Assembly: GCA_011037195.1 (NCBI GenBank)
Contig: JAAEAF010002750.1
Location: forward strand, 18,232 to 82,231
Reading direction: 5' to 3'
DNA length: 64,000 nucleotides
Origin: Triatoma infestans
Lineage: Eukaryota; Arthropoda; Insecta; Hemiptera; Reduviidae
Shown here piece after piece: positions 36,451-50,200 of this stretch; the first letter of the stretch is position 1, and each line of letters opens with the position of its first letter. Under the pieces are notes generated by a model. It did no database searches. It worked only from the letters and a program-made list of their open reading frames with translations, and was not told the origin of the DNA. A program made the position numbers and the translations under genes.

Positions 36451-38223
36451 TCTGAATGATACATTTCCTTAAAGGTCAAAATATTTAATAAATTTTAGTT
36501 CTCTAATTCCCCAGATGGTAAAAAAAAAACTGTATTATAGATCCTACAGAGAAAAGCCTAATCTCCCAGCTCACCCAGAACCGGAACTCACATAAATCAG
36601 TTTTCTTTAATTTTCAAATAAAAGGTAAGTTTTCAAACATACGCAAGCATGTACCAATTTAAAAAAAAAAAAAAAAATTCTGCTAAGAGGCCACAAAAAG
36701 TATTTCTGACGAAAACCGATTCGACTCTAAAAGTATCGATTCATATTCTCCTACAATAGAAACAAAATGAAAATTATTTTGAATAAAAAAATGCTATCCG
36801 CACTGTTAAAATGAATGTAGATGCCAGCTAAAATTTAAATTAAAAAAAAAACATTCCAATGTTCGAATAGATTTTGAAAAAATAATATTCCAAAATTCTG
36901 AAATAATTTTGAGTCACATGATTCTCTGAGAGCCACAGTAGGGATAAACGCATTTATTTATTATTTTTTTTACAAAAAAATAAATATATATTCTATACTT
37001 CTTTGTAATTTATATTACGAATGGCAATAGATTCTGGCAATTCAAAGTACTCGCTTTTGCTAATCGTGGTGGTTTATTTTTCTTAACGTTCGAATAAATC
37101 AGTGGTAGTAAAAAATGACAAACAAGGTAGCTTTTGTTAAAAGTGTATCATTTTTCTTTTATTCATGAGGTCACATTAGAAGTAAAATGGCAGTGGCAGA
37201 CATATATCTGACTTTTGAGGTAGAGAAATTTTGGATTTTGATCATAACAAAAAAATAAAAAAGAAATCCAAAAGGCATTTACATAAAAACTTTAGTGACA
37301 ATATGTATTTGTGATCTTTTTGTGATCATGCTGAATCAGTTCTATCAGTATTAACGTAGTTGTGTTTGGATGAAAAAAAAATAAATTCTTTTAATTCAAG
37401 GTTTTGAATATTAATTGTGCCATCATCAAGACAGAACTATTTTTGGAAAAGAGAAGAAAACAATAAAGATCTTGAAGTGGTGGACTTAGAGTATTCATGA
37501 TATCTGAATTCTGAAGTGAAATCTTTGTATTTTTAAATATTTCACTTCTTACTTTATTCATTTTTTTTACGTACTCCAAAGATATTTTTGTCCTGATGTT
37601 GAAGGGATATATATTGAAAGCCTGATGAAATATTTTTTATTTCATCTGACCGAACTAGCTGGAACATCCAGCAACCAATGATTACAACGATATGGTGCGC
37701 AGACATAAAATAAGTGTGAGATGTAAGTCACACGAAGTAATTTAGGGGCAGCGAGGAATGGATAAAAAAAATTATAATCAAAAACAGATAAATGTTTTCT
37801 TCATCAATAAGCCACTAAATTTAAGCTTAAAAACTGCCTAAATTAAGCAATATTAAGTAACTTTTAAGTGCTTTTAAATTTTAATATATCATAAATTTCT
37901 AAAAAAATTTCGAATTTATTATTACTATTATTATTACACCAGTAAATACAAATTTTGAACAATAGTAGGGCATTAAAACTTTTTTATACTATTAAGGGGA
38001 GTTATAGTACTTGTACAAATATGGCACCTTTCTTTTGGTTTTGTTCGCAAATATTTATTCTCAAATTCATTAAATGAAACATGTATCATTTAAGAAAAAT
38101 CTAAAAATTCATTTAAAATTCCATGAAACAGCATAATTCTAATTATCAGGCACTGTATATTCCATTCTTTAATTTCTGTCGGATGTATTGTCATATAAAA
38201 AAATAAAGTCCAGCTTCATGTTC
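36450..38223. other. Intergenic AT-rich DNA downstream of APEH
   Basis: It contains a fragment of the dispersed repeat (about 36520-36720), poly-A runs and no recognisable gene. The APEH 3'UTR should occupy the high-coordinate end. Confidence 0.4.
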
Positions 38224-41200
38224 TCAAGATAATTTATGCGGTATATGTTCAAAAAACCAGCTGGCAGCATTAACAGCAAAATCTATCAGATGAGGCACTT
38301 TAACCAAACCGTGATTGTCTTCATAAACAATAGCTCTGAAAAATAAATTTCAAAAATAAATAGAATATATTAAGCCATATGATATTTATATATACAGTAA
38401 AGTAATGTTTACATTCAGGTGGGCTTTACGTCTAATTACCGATCTGGTGTCGTAAATGAGGTGCATAGCAAACATTTTATTATATATGACGCAGATCAAT
38501 ACATCAAACATTATATTATATACACCCATCCATTTGCCAAATTCCTTGCCAAGTGGTTGCCAAATGGCAAGTAAAGATATACCACCAACACATCAAGTGT
38601 CAGTACTGAGTTAGTTTTCATTGGGAGAAGCGGGAGCCCAAAAATATTTCTTTTATACATTTTTCTAAATAATTAACAAATCTGATATAAATTTGTTAAA
38701 ATTGTTTTCTCCAATTTTTTTTTTTTACATTTTTCATTTTCCAATCGCCCTATTTTCTTCAAATTTGGAATTAATACTGAAAAACATTTAAATGCTCTCA
38801 ATTTTAGCGATATGGAAAATGTATAGTATCTTAAAATGGCATATAAAGATAAGTTCTCTTGACCTCTCTAAATAAATTTACCTCGCTAAAGGAGGCCTGA
38901 GCAAGAAATGGAACGACAGGCTCAAGGAGGCAGTTAGATAGCGTAATTGGAGCAAATGCTTCCTAAAAAAGGAAAAGAATCTAACATTGCTTAAGTTTCC
39001 TCATAACGTCCAAAAAAAAATACTTAATTCTGGCAAATCATTAATACTAAAATAAAAAATTAAATTTTAAAACTGTTTGAGAATATAAACGTATTCTCGA
39101 ATAGATTCTATAAATTTACCTAGTTTTAATATTTCTAGCCTTTAAAGCGTGGAAATAATCGAGTCCTTGTGACATTGGTACTCTGAGATCCTTTTTGCCT
39201 AAAAGAAAAAGAACTGGAGCAGTGACATTGTCTACATGAGCTATTGGAGATTTCGAGCGCATTGCTTCATGTTCCTCCGCACTTAGTTCGTATTTCATAG
39301 GGCTATAATCAAACCCACTTTCAACTAATGCCCTGTAACAAACAAAACATCATTTAAATATCTGTAATTCCAACAGTAAATAGAAATTAGAAGAGACAAC
39401 TTTCTTTTAATAATAATACAACAGAATCGATATATATATATGTATATATATATCACATACCCGTTATATTTCTGCTGAACGGATATTCAAAGACGAAAAC
39501 TAGTAATTATTCGCTGTTGGGCATCTTCACAAATATAAACAATTTGTTATGGTTGGTTCCACAGAGCTGGAAAGCATCAGAGATATTTTCCGTGATAGCT
39601 TGCTTCTTTTTGTGGTCATCGACCGGTTTCGGGCGTTCGCCCATCATCAGGATGTATTTGTCAAATAGTGTGATAACATAGATTTGCACAGAGCAAATTT
39701 AGTAGGTACACCCGAAAATATCTCTGATGATAAATAATTTGGATTGCCAATAAAGAAAACGTTGGCTTCTTGACTAATGCTAAATGCTCTTAATTATTTC
39801 TTCCATTTATCAAATAAATTTTGTTCTTCTTTTGTTGCAGAATGCACTTTATTCACTTTCAAAGTCTGCATGGACATATCTGTGCTATCTGATGAAATAA
39901 AGCTATCAAATCGCAGAAACAATATTTTCCCATTAGATTAGTATGTAATACATACAGTTTAACAGAAATCCTTAGATCTTCAAGATAAACTCGGAAACGT
40001 TATATTTCTTTCCTTGTCCTATTCATTTCCTATCCATTTTAAAAGATGACGATGCAGTGTTTTCTTAAAGCAAAGACATATACTTCAAAAGCATAAATAT
40101 AATGAATACCTAAAATATCTTATTAGGAATTATGTTTATATAACAATCTTATTTCAATTGCAACATTATTTAAAAAATATATACATAGGTAAATTACACT
40201 CTCAACTATTTTATGCAATAAAAGCATAAAAAAGTTCAAAAGTATACTTTTAATCATGATTTTCAAATCGACAGGCCTTCAAATTACAATGAGATATTTT
40301 ACGGCAATGGCCAGAGGAGTTATTTAAAGAAATATTATTCTTTGTTGCTCTAAGTTTCGGGTACCATTTCCATCTCAACGTACACTCCTCTCCTATACTA
40401 CAGAGCTCCTGAAGAAGGGCACCAACAGTACCTGAAACGTAGAGCAACAAATAATTCTTTTTTCTTTAAAAAACTCCTCTGGTCATTGCCGTATAAACAT
40501 CTCATTATACTTTTATCACTTGTATGAAAACTACTAATTTCCAACTTTATTCAACTAATTCTGGGCTAGAAATAAAACTATATTTCGGTAAACGTTCAAT
40601 CCCGATATTATCTTCTTTTTTTTTGTAAGATACTACAGATTATGAAAAACGATTTTTTCAAAAAGTTTTTGCACACATATCGATCTAGGACAGATCTACG
40701 ACCTCAAAATCCATCAATTCTGTCACGCCATCTTATTCGAGCCTTCCCCCTCTCTTCCACAGCCTGAATGACAAATGAAGGAACCTCTTGACGATTCTAT
40801 CGGATCAAATGGATTAACACTTTATTTGTCTTTTCTAATATGGCCAAGTGAATCCAGATTGGCCTTAAGACATCTTACATTCTGAGTCTTTATTCTTCCA
40901 GAAAATCCATCCTCGAGCCCAAGTTTCACTCCCATAAAACTACAACAGTTCTTAAAAAAAGTTAACCGTAATAAAAGGACTTATTGGTATTCATGCAGCG
41001 TAGCATTACATGGCTATGAACGTTTTGACCAGCCCTCTGTCTTGTAATTCTTAATTTTTTTCCAATCCTGCCAAATATTAAAATAGATTAATCATATTTT
41101 CTATTCCGTATGCTCTACATCGGGAGCAAATTCTAAATGTTGGCTCACTAAATCGTAGACAATGTTACCGAGGCAATTATGGAATGCTCTCTTCGCCTAC

Positions 41201-44200
41201 TCTAATATTAAACAGAAATTACCTTACATAATTTAACGACATCTTACTTTAAATTAGATTTAAGCATTTAAATGTTATTGCTATGATAAAAGATTAATTA
41301 AACATAAAAAAAAAAATAGTAAAAGTGCGACAGCTAAGTTAAAAATTAATTTATCATTGCGAATAATCTTAACTATATTACACGTAAGAATAGCTATCAA
41401 CAGTCTTTAAAAACTTTCATGTTTAAAACTTGAATTTTGAAGTTTGGTTCCGTTGGCAAACAGCAGATATGAAAAAGCATAGGACTAGGAATTTTGCCAC
41501 TCCTATGTTTTGATTTTTGCAAGTATTCATGCCGTAATTGATCTAAAACAGGCCACTTTCAATTAATTATACAAATCGGAGCACAACTTTGTAAACTTCT
41601 TAATTAAGAAAATGTATCAGTCACTACCGTTAAGGATAGGGGTAGTATAAGAAGGAAGAATAGTTACAGAATAGACTTTGTAAGTACGATTCTGATTAAA
41701 AAAAAGATTGATAGCAGATGAAGTTTTATGTTAATAAAGGCAATAATCAATAGCTTTAAATGGCTACTACACGGAAACAGCTTAGTGTTAATCAATAATC
41801 CTGTTCAATGGTGGCGAAACTGCAAAAATAGTGAGTGAATTAAAACTTTCAGATTTACAACATATCATATTGCTTAGGCATCAGAGTACGGCTCTAAATC
41901 GAAGAATTTAGTGAGCCTTTTGTTCCTTTTAGCAAAATAGAGACATAAGTAGTTTACATCAGTGGACAAATTTGGTAATCTACATAGATCAGAAACCCTC
42001 TCTGAGAAATCCCTTTCTTAATATACAAATCAAGAAACTGCTAATAAATCTAAAATGGCAGCTGGTGTAGTCGATAATTAATTCCAGAATTAACAAAAGT
42101 TTTCCTCTTTCCAGTGTTTAATTTATGAAGCTATGGAATGACAAACATCAAATTAACACTAAGTTAAATAACATTTCAAGTTAATTTAGAAAATTAGTTT
42201 TCTCTCAGATTCTCACTTTAACGGTGTAGAACTGAGTAATCCAGGTAAAAGAGTGAATAAATAATTACAATCACAGTTATTTTTTTTTTTAACAACTAAA
42301 TTTTTATTTCTAAAATAAGTAATAACAAACAATTTTCAAATCACGTTTTAAAGATCATTTTGTTAAAAGATTTGCAGCGCCTACAATCCCATAGGAGTAT
42401 AATCCACCTTTAATGGACTCATGAGAAAAATGAAGTTTCAAAAATTTTAATCTTTTAGACATTTAGTAATAAATCCAAAAACGCCATAAATACATAAGAG
42501 AACTGCAGATAAACGAAACAAATCGGATGTTCCCATGTGTACGTCCATAATTCGGGAAAAATCGTTCATTAAGAAATTTTGGGAAAGACAAAGAAAAGGA
42601 AAACAAAATCTATTATAATAGACCTTTCCACCTCAAGCTCCTAGAGGGGGCAAACTAAGGAGCGTATCTAGATCTGGAAGGAGAAGTTAAAGAGGTCCAA
42701 CCACCTATATAAAAGGTGCCTGATCATTCGTCTCTCTCTCTCATTTGAGTCCCATCAACCGTCAACAAACAACATACTTCTCACACCGTCACTCTGCCAG
42801 TCAGTCTGTCTAAAATATTACAGTGTGAAGTTCTTGCAACTGTTAAGTATTCGCGCTTAATACAAACAGTGTTCAGTAAATCTAACTTTACACAACCTAA
42901 GTTTCTCTTTTGTCCAACCCTCTAAAAACATCCACTACATCTATCATGCTAAAATTGCTTTTATTAAGAACTTGGTTCAAAAACGAACAAAAAAAATTTC
43001 TTCTTAACCATATCAAAGTGCACGGCGTTATGACCCCAGCAGCCAATGCCAAAGAAAGAAAAATGAAATGCACGAAACCTTAGAAAAATTTCAAGAGACA
43101 AGTAAATATCAAGTGATACAGAATAATAGGCAACAGCACATCTTTACAATACATGTGTTTACAATTCTTAATTTCAAAATTCCATATTTTTACTTTTCGT
43201 TTATTAGTTCTCAGGTTAGATATGTAGATGTCTTATAGTATTAAAACCAAATCTACTACTGCCAAAAAAAAAGTTGGTAACTCTCAAAGATAGTGAAGTG
43301 AGCGAAGTGTGAGTGTGTGTCTTTTAGTGAGCTAGAGTTATCTGTGGATACCCTAAACCCAAATGTCTAACAAAAGAGATTACACCATTTTGATATAAGT
43401 ACAACAAAGGTTGGCAGAGACGTTCTTACATTATTAACACCAGCTAAAGTTACTGATTACCATTTCAGTTGAAAATCAATTGTTTCTTTTGCACAGCTTA
43501 AAACCTAGGATCTAGAGGCACTGAACATTCAACAATTCTCAATCTTTAGAAAACATTTTCTCGAGAAATAGTCTAAAATAAGTTTTGTTCTCGTAAAGAT
43601 GAGAAAACCAAATGATTTGTGCTCTGATGAGCACTTGAACATTCACTTTTATTAAATGTTTGCATCCATGAAATGTTGAAATGAAGGTAACTTCAGATTT
43701 TTTTTTTAAATGACATGGGAGTGGCAATGACTTGTGATGATTAGTTCAAACTTGATTTTGATATGGTCATAAATCTTCTTATTTTATAAATTTGAATGCA
43801 TTATCCTTCCAAGTTTTCTTCTGTTATTTGTATTTTGCTTTTGAAGAGCCCATCATTATCTTGCAGTCCATGTTCGTTGTTCTCCATATCATTTATATTA
43901 TCTATCGGGCTGATATTACTGGGCAGTTATCGAAGTGATTTGCATCCGCTGGTCCTTTCAAGGGGTGCACAACGAATGAGGTATCATTTTATCTTTTGTA
44001 TAAAAAGAAATTAATCAAATTCTGGAAGGATTTTTTTTTTATTACGTACCAGTCGGGTATGTCCGAAGTAGAGCTTAAGGGTGATATATATGCTACAGGA
44101 TTTCTTGTTGCAACCGCTTTGTAATGAGACTGCAAGCAAACATATAAACAAACAAAAATACAACTACTACTCTAAAAAAAGATGAAGAGAGAGAGAGAGA

Positions 44201-47200
44201 TAATAGAGAGACATGCTGCTCTTAACAGAGCGGCACTGTCAACATTACCAGCACACTTACCAGTCGGGGATGTCCGATACAGAGAATGAAGTCAGGTCAG
44301 TGACAGGATTGAGAGCAGTTACACAATGGTAGCTGGTCTGTAAAATATTTAATCAATAAGTGAACATTCTGGAGGGACCGATGAAGTGATTTATTAGAAC
44401 ATGCTCGCCTGATATGACGTTATCATGCAATTAACTAACTAGTGTAGCGCACACATTTCTAATGTTATTAGGAAAAAATAAATTAAAATTAAGACTTGAA
44501 AAAGCTTTTGTTTTTATTAAAAAAAATTTTTTTTTTATATATATACTTTTTAAAAGTTCATTGTATAGTTTTTAGTTTGTATGTTTTTTAAGGTAGAGAT
44601 AAGTGGTACAACACACGCGATTCTAGACTCCTCTCTGACTGTGATTCCATGTGAAAAATATTAATTTACACGAGGCGGCCGAACTTATAGGTTTCCTCAC
44701 AACTTGCAAATGACAAGATATTTAAATTTTTAATAATAATAATAATAATATAATAATGTCTATTTTTAATGCAGCAACATACAAAAAAAATATACCTCCT
44801 AGAAAAACATGATTGGGACATCTTCCGAGGAATTTAGAGCCCAGTCCTAGAACGAAGTTAAATGTCCAATAAGAACGGATTTGGAATCTGATCTGATAGA
44901 TCTGATATGTTTCTTTGAAATTTCAATTTTTTTTTGTCAATTTACTTTAGATAGGGCGCAAGAATTTTGTTTTTGAGAGTTGCAGAAGCCTAAGGCAAAG
45001 TCAACGTTTTGTACTTTCTCTTATTTTCAATAATGGAAAGATATAATTTTGCTAGCAATTCTAATCCATTATTTTTTTATTTTTACTCTTGATAAAAGAA
45101 AGTATTAAGATAATATAAAATTTTCTACTTTGAATTTTGTGTGTTTTGAGGTTCCCCAAAATTAAAAACAATCTTCAGACAATCCGTTTAGGAATTACCA
45201 AAGGATGCAGCGTCTCTAGCAATTTTCTTCCAAGTCTATTTACGATTCATGCAAAAGAACTTAGCTTTTATTTGAAACATTTTTTCAAAACAAAAATATA
45301 TTTTGTGAGGGAACTCAAACTGGAAAACTTCAAGTTTGTGAAACCATTTCACATATAACATTCTAAAACTTCATTTTGTAACTTTAAAACATTGTTGAAA
45401 ATAAAATTATGTTAATTTTTGTAAATATTCTGAAGTGCAAGCTAAGCTATTATTAATTTTTTGTACTTGCATTGGACAGCTGGCTTTTGTGGGTCTCATT
45501 ACAGATTAGGAGTCTTGCATTTAATGGTTTGACACTACTGACTACTGGACTACTTCATAATAGTGTCTTATACTACTGGTAGTAAGCACTGTTAGTAACG
45601 GATATCTGTATTTAAAATTTTGGGATAAATTTGTTCAAAAAATAATTTTTTCATCAAACTAGTGGGGAGCCACTGTCTCATGGACAGGCGGGTCTGAGCC
45701 GGGATTGGCTACCCCGGCAACCGTAGATTGTAAGTATATAAGATGTGTAACTATTGTTAATTTAGGTTAATTATTGAGGGGAGAATTGGTATGAATGTAA
45801 GAATAGGTATGTTTGTATTTATTTGTATGCGTGAAATATGAATGCATATATTTAGTAATTAATATAAATTGTGATATGAAGTTGTAAATGTGCATATTAT
45901 GCTGGATATCGGCAATTGTGAAGAAGTAATATGCACCATTATGGCTTATGGCGAAGACTAATGCCAAAAAAAAAAGAAGAGAAAACCTCAAACTAAAGTG
46001 ATTCAATTTTTACAGGGACGCTCGTAATTATTACAATTAACTGTAGTAATGGGAAAAAATTAACAAAAGGATATTATACTTATCTTATGGAATAATTTCA
46101 ATTAAAAGTATTTAAATACAGGTTATACCTAACAAAACTTCAACTATGTCTGTGATTTTAGAACAGGAAAAATTTACAAAGTTTGGTAGTTTTGATTAGG
46201 GATAATACATTTACAAAATCATAGGGGGGATATATATATATATATATATTCACAGGAAAGTTATGAAGAGTGAAAGGACACCTCCGTCCTGGTAAGTATC
46301 AAAATAATGCGTGGACATATTTACAAATAAAGAAATAATCACCATTAAAATAATGTTATAAAATTACTAAATCAATTGACATTACAGCAATACTTTCTTA
46401 TAACTTAAACATCGCTAAAATATCTCATAAAAATATAATTATGTATAAAGAAATATTGATTTCTACAAAATTTCTTATCATCAATTATTTTATAAATTAA
46501 TAGCGCAGTATAAAAGTGTATAAAGGAAAAAAAAAATCAAAATAGCAAAAGTTAACTACTTTTATGTGATAGACAATAGCGAATGTTAAGTAGCTACCAC
46601 CTTTAAAATTATCAAAATGCTTAAATAAAACTAAAGCAATAAATGCGTTAAATAGCATGCACAAAACAATCTGGCAACATTAGGGACAAAAATTTGTTCA
46701 TCACAAGATTTCTTTAAAACTATTTAAGTATACATTTCGATACATTACTAAAAAGTTTTAATAATATACATATTGCTATAAACAAAATCATTTAGAAAGC
46801 AAAATATCTTCTGGAAATGGAGGTAACTTAGAAACTCGTAAAAAATGCCATTGTTGTCATGATAGTCATTTAGAGCAGCCATCGATCTCAGCCAACATTC
46901 TCAGCAGTGCTTCGTAATGCAGTATCATAATGCAAATACATGGTAATCTTTTAATCAGAAAATTATTTTTATGGGAGAAAAAAAAGTAAAAAATATGGTG
47001 TAAAACCCTCACGACTTTCTCTATTTTCCTCTTAATACGGAAAGAGTCATATATAAAATGACAAATTTTCTTAAATTTTCACATTTAGCACTTATGTCCA
47101 AACATAAATATATAGGTGGTGGGGGATACATGTCAATCTGCCAAAAGAGAGGCAGGTAGGAAATGGATTACATTGTGGCGAGGCACCAATAATATTGAAC

Positions 47201-50200
47201 ACATTTGAATTTTAACGCCTCACATTCCTAGAAACAATTTTTTTTTTAGAGAAATGTTACAAATAAAACTGTTAAGTTTATTTCTGTGCAGTTAGTATTT
47301 CAAGCAAAAAAAAATCGTTGTGGTCGTTTCCGAGAAAATTCCAAAAACTCAAAAATAACCTATTCACTAAACTCGCACTTCCGGTTAACAGATTTCCTTC
47401 TAATTTGGAATTCTATCAATGCTGCCAATGTGTATTAATATTATTGTAGTTGATAAAACTATACATTATACTGAAGTGGCACTTTAGAGGAAAGCATAGC
47501 ATAACGCTACTATTCCCCCAGAAATTAATTTTCCCGGAAAAATGTTTCAAATAAAAGTGATAGGTATTTATGTGTGAACATTGTATACCAAGTTTAAAGA
47601 AAATCACTGGAACCGTTTTCGAGAACATCACGAAAAACTAAAAACAAAAAATTCATTAATGTTGCATTTACGGTTGATGAAGTTTGCTCGAAATCTTCGT
47701 GTTTGATGCGGTGATAGTGATTAAATGAAATATCAAGTTTGAGCTCCCTGCGGCTTTTCGTTATTGAGATATTCTGTTACAAACACACACACCCACACAG
47801 AATATTCGCTAAAAATATTTTTTTAGTACTGAAGGGACATCAAAACACGTACTTCCGGTGAAAACTCAATTTCGAAAATCTGGCACGATCGCAATACATC
47901 CTCTTATTATGAGCAAGAGAAGGTAAAATATAATAAATAAAATAATCACATTTTATTTTGAATTTTAAGCCTCTTATTTCAGCTGCATTGTACAAATCGT
48001 TCGTTTGTTTTCTTCTTCCTGCTGTAAGAAGACGAAGATCTGCAATCATGTCAAATTTTCGAAAGTGAATATTTCCCAAAAATTCACGTTTTGAGGTCCA
48101 CGTGAGAAATACCTCCTGATTGGTGTGTGTTGTGTGTGAACAAAATAACTCAAAACTAAAAAAATCTGGCCTGAAACACTCACACGACTTTCTCTTACTG
48201 CAGTCTACATCGTCATACTTGACAAATTTCCTTCAAACTTATTTTTATTAAATGTTCACTTGTCTTCATATTATATAATGGGAAAATTTAATAAAATGTC
48301 TTTTTTGAGGAAACACAATCACCCCTCGTCTAAAATGTCTTTAAATGAACATTCTCCAGAAAAAAGTATTCAAAAAATAGTTAGTTGTAGGTCTCTGTAT
48401 TCATAGTTAGTATACCAAATGTAATGAAATCCATCGGTGTTTTAATGGAGTAAAACCTAAGTGAAAAATCTTCAGTTCAAACGCACTTCCGGCCAAACGA
48501 TTTTTTCAAAAAATTGTTAAACTATAGTTTCATAGTAATTTTGTTATCATATTTAATCCTAATTAATATTTATTTAGATGATGGAATTGTATTATTTAGA
48601 AAATAACTTGAAAAATATAATAAAACAATACATACATTTAACAAATTGAGATCTTTTACTAAAACATGCATTAATGTTAAGTGAGAGAAATTTATTGGTC
48701 TATTAAAGAAATGTATTAGATAAGAAATAGTATGATACATGCAAATATATTAAACTGTGTATATATGGCCTTCTTTACTAAATCTTTCTGGTTAATGCAA
48801 TATTATGCAATAAAATAAAAAACAAAACAAAAAAACAGTGAACTAACCGGGTACTGTCCAGCCAAATGTAATACAATAAAACCACCATGGGAGCCACCAA
48901 AGAGTACAGTCTTGGCAGGATCAAGTTGTGAACCATATTTATGCAAAACATGCAAAGCTGCCTGGTGGACATCTTCTATATCACTGGAACCCACTCTTCC
49001 TAGTAGCCAATCTACAGATGACTGTCCAGCTCCAATAGAACCACGGTAATTTATCATAAGTATTGCAAAACCTAAAACACGAATAGCATCTTAGAAAGAA
49101 TTAATTAGTACAAAAAAAAACACTTAACATTTTAAAGAACACATTAAGCAGAAATACTGCATGATTTTTTATAGACTATTACTTTCTCTTAATCCTGGTC
49201 AAATTTTTTAAATTGTTTTCAACAGAAATATATGTTTTGACGTCCCCAGATAAGAAAAAAATGTTTTTAAGGAATAATCGGTATGTATATATGTTTTGTT
49301 GTTGTTTTTTTTAAATTAAATATTTTTATTTATAGATCTTTCAGGTCGCATTGCAATATTCCCCTACTACAATCTACAATATCTTTATTTGCACCATGCT
49401 TGTATTATGCAAGCATATTTGCACTATGTAAAATATCATCAATGTAATAAATGCAATAAAAAATAAATTTCAAGAAAAAATACTGCTAAAAGTAACAAAA
49501 TAATTTAAATAATTTGAAATAGGTATTTAAACTAGAAAATAAAGAAGAATAGAATCAAGTCACATAAGAAATTTGTGAACTTTAAAAAGTGATCATAGTA
49601 TTTGGAATTTAGTGGTTAGTGACGTCGAGATGAAGGCCAACAGAATGACTGTTTAAATTAATGGAGTTTTAATGGCATTAAGTACTGGACCGTTCAATAT
49701 TATATGTTCAAAATTTTGGATTGATTTTAATAGACATGTAGGATCATCTATGATTTTTAAATCGGTGTCAGAGGCTCGTTTAAGAGGTTTACTTAAGAAG
49801 GTTTAACTTCCGTATACACTCAACACCTAAATCACCTTAGATGATTGCCTGATGTTCATTCTCCGCAGAAGTGCAATAATTTAGGAAAGGAGAACTTAGT
49901 ATGGGTTTTTGTGGTAGAAAGTCATAATTGGTTCCATTCAGATATAGATGAATCTTGCACTTTGCGAATAATAAATGATAAGGGTACTCTCTATAATTCA
50001 CAGGAAAAGTTGTGGATTTAAGCTGTGTGTGTTTTAACAAAAAAAACTTAAAAACGGAAACCGAGGGAATTTTAAACTTTGTATTTCGTCTAGGTACTAC
50101 CATCTTATCTGACACGGGGCTTTCGAGCAAAATAATTTTACCAATTTTTTTTTTTCAGTTTTTTTGCGGTTTTCTTTAAATTTCATATACCATCTACCTA

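Noticed and set aside
39507..39689. 60-codon minus frame with [12 protein letters not shown]
   Set aside because: The frame merely reads through the hammerhead-bearing repeat arm, and equivalent frames in other copies are broken.
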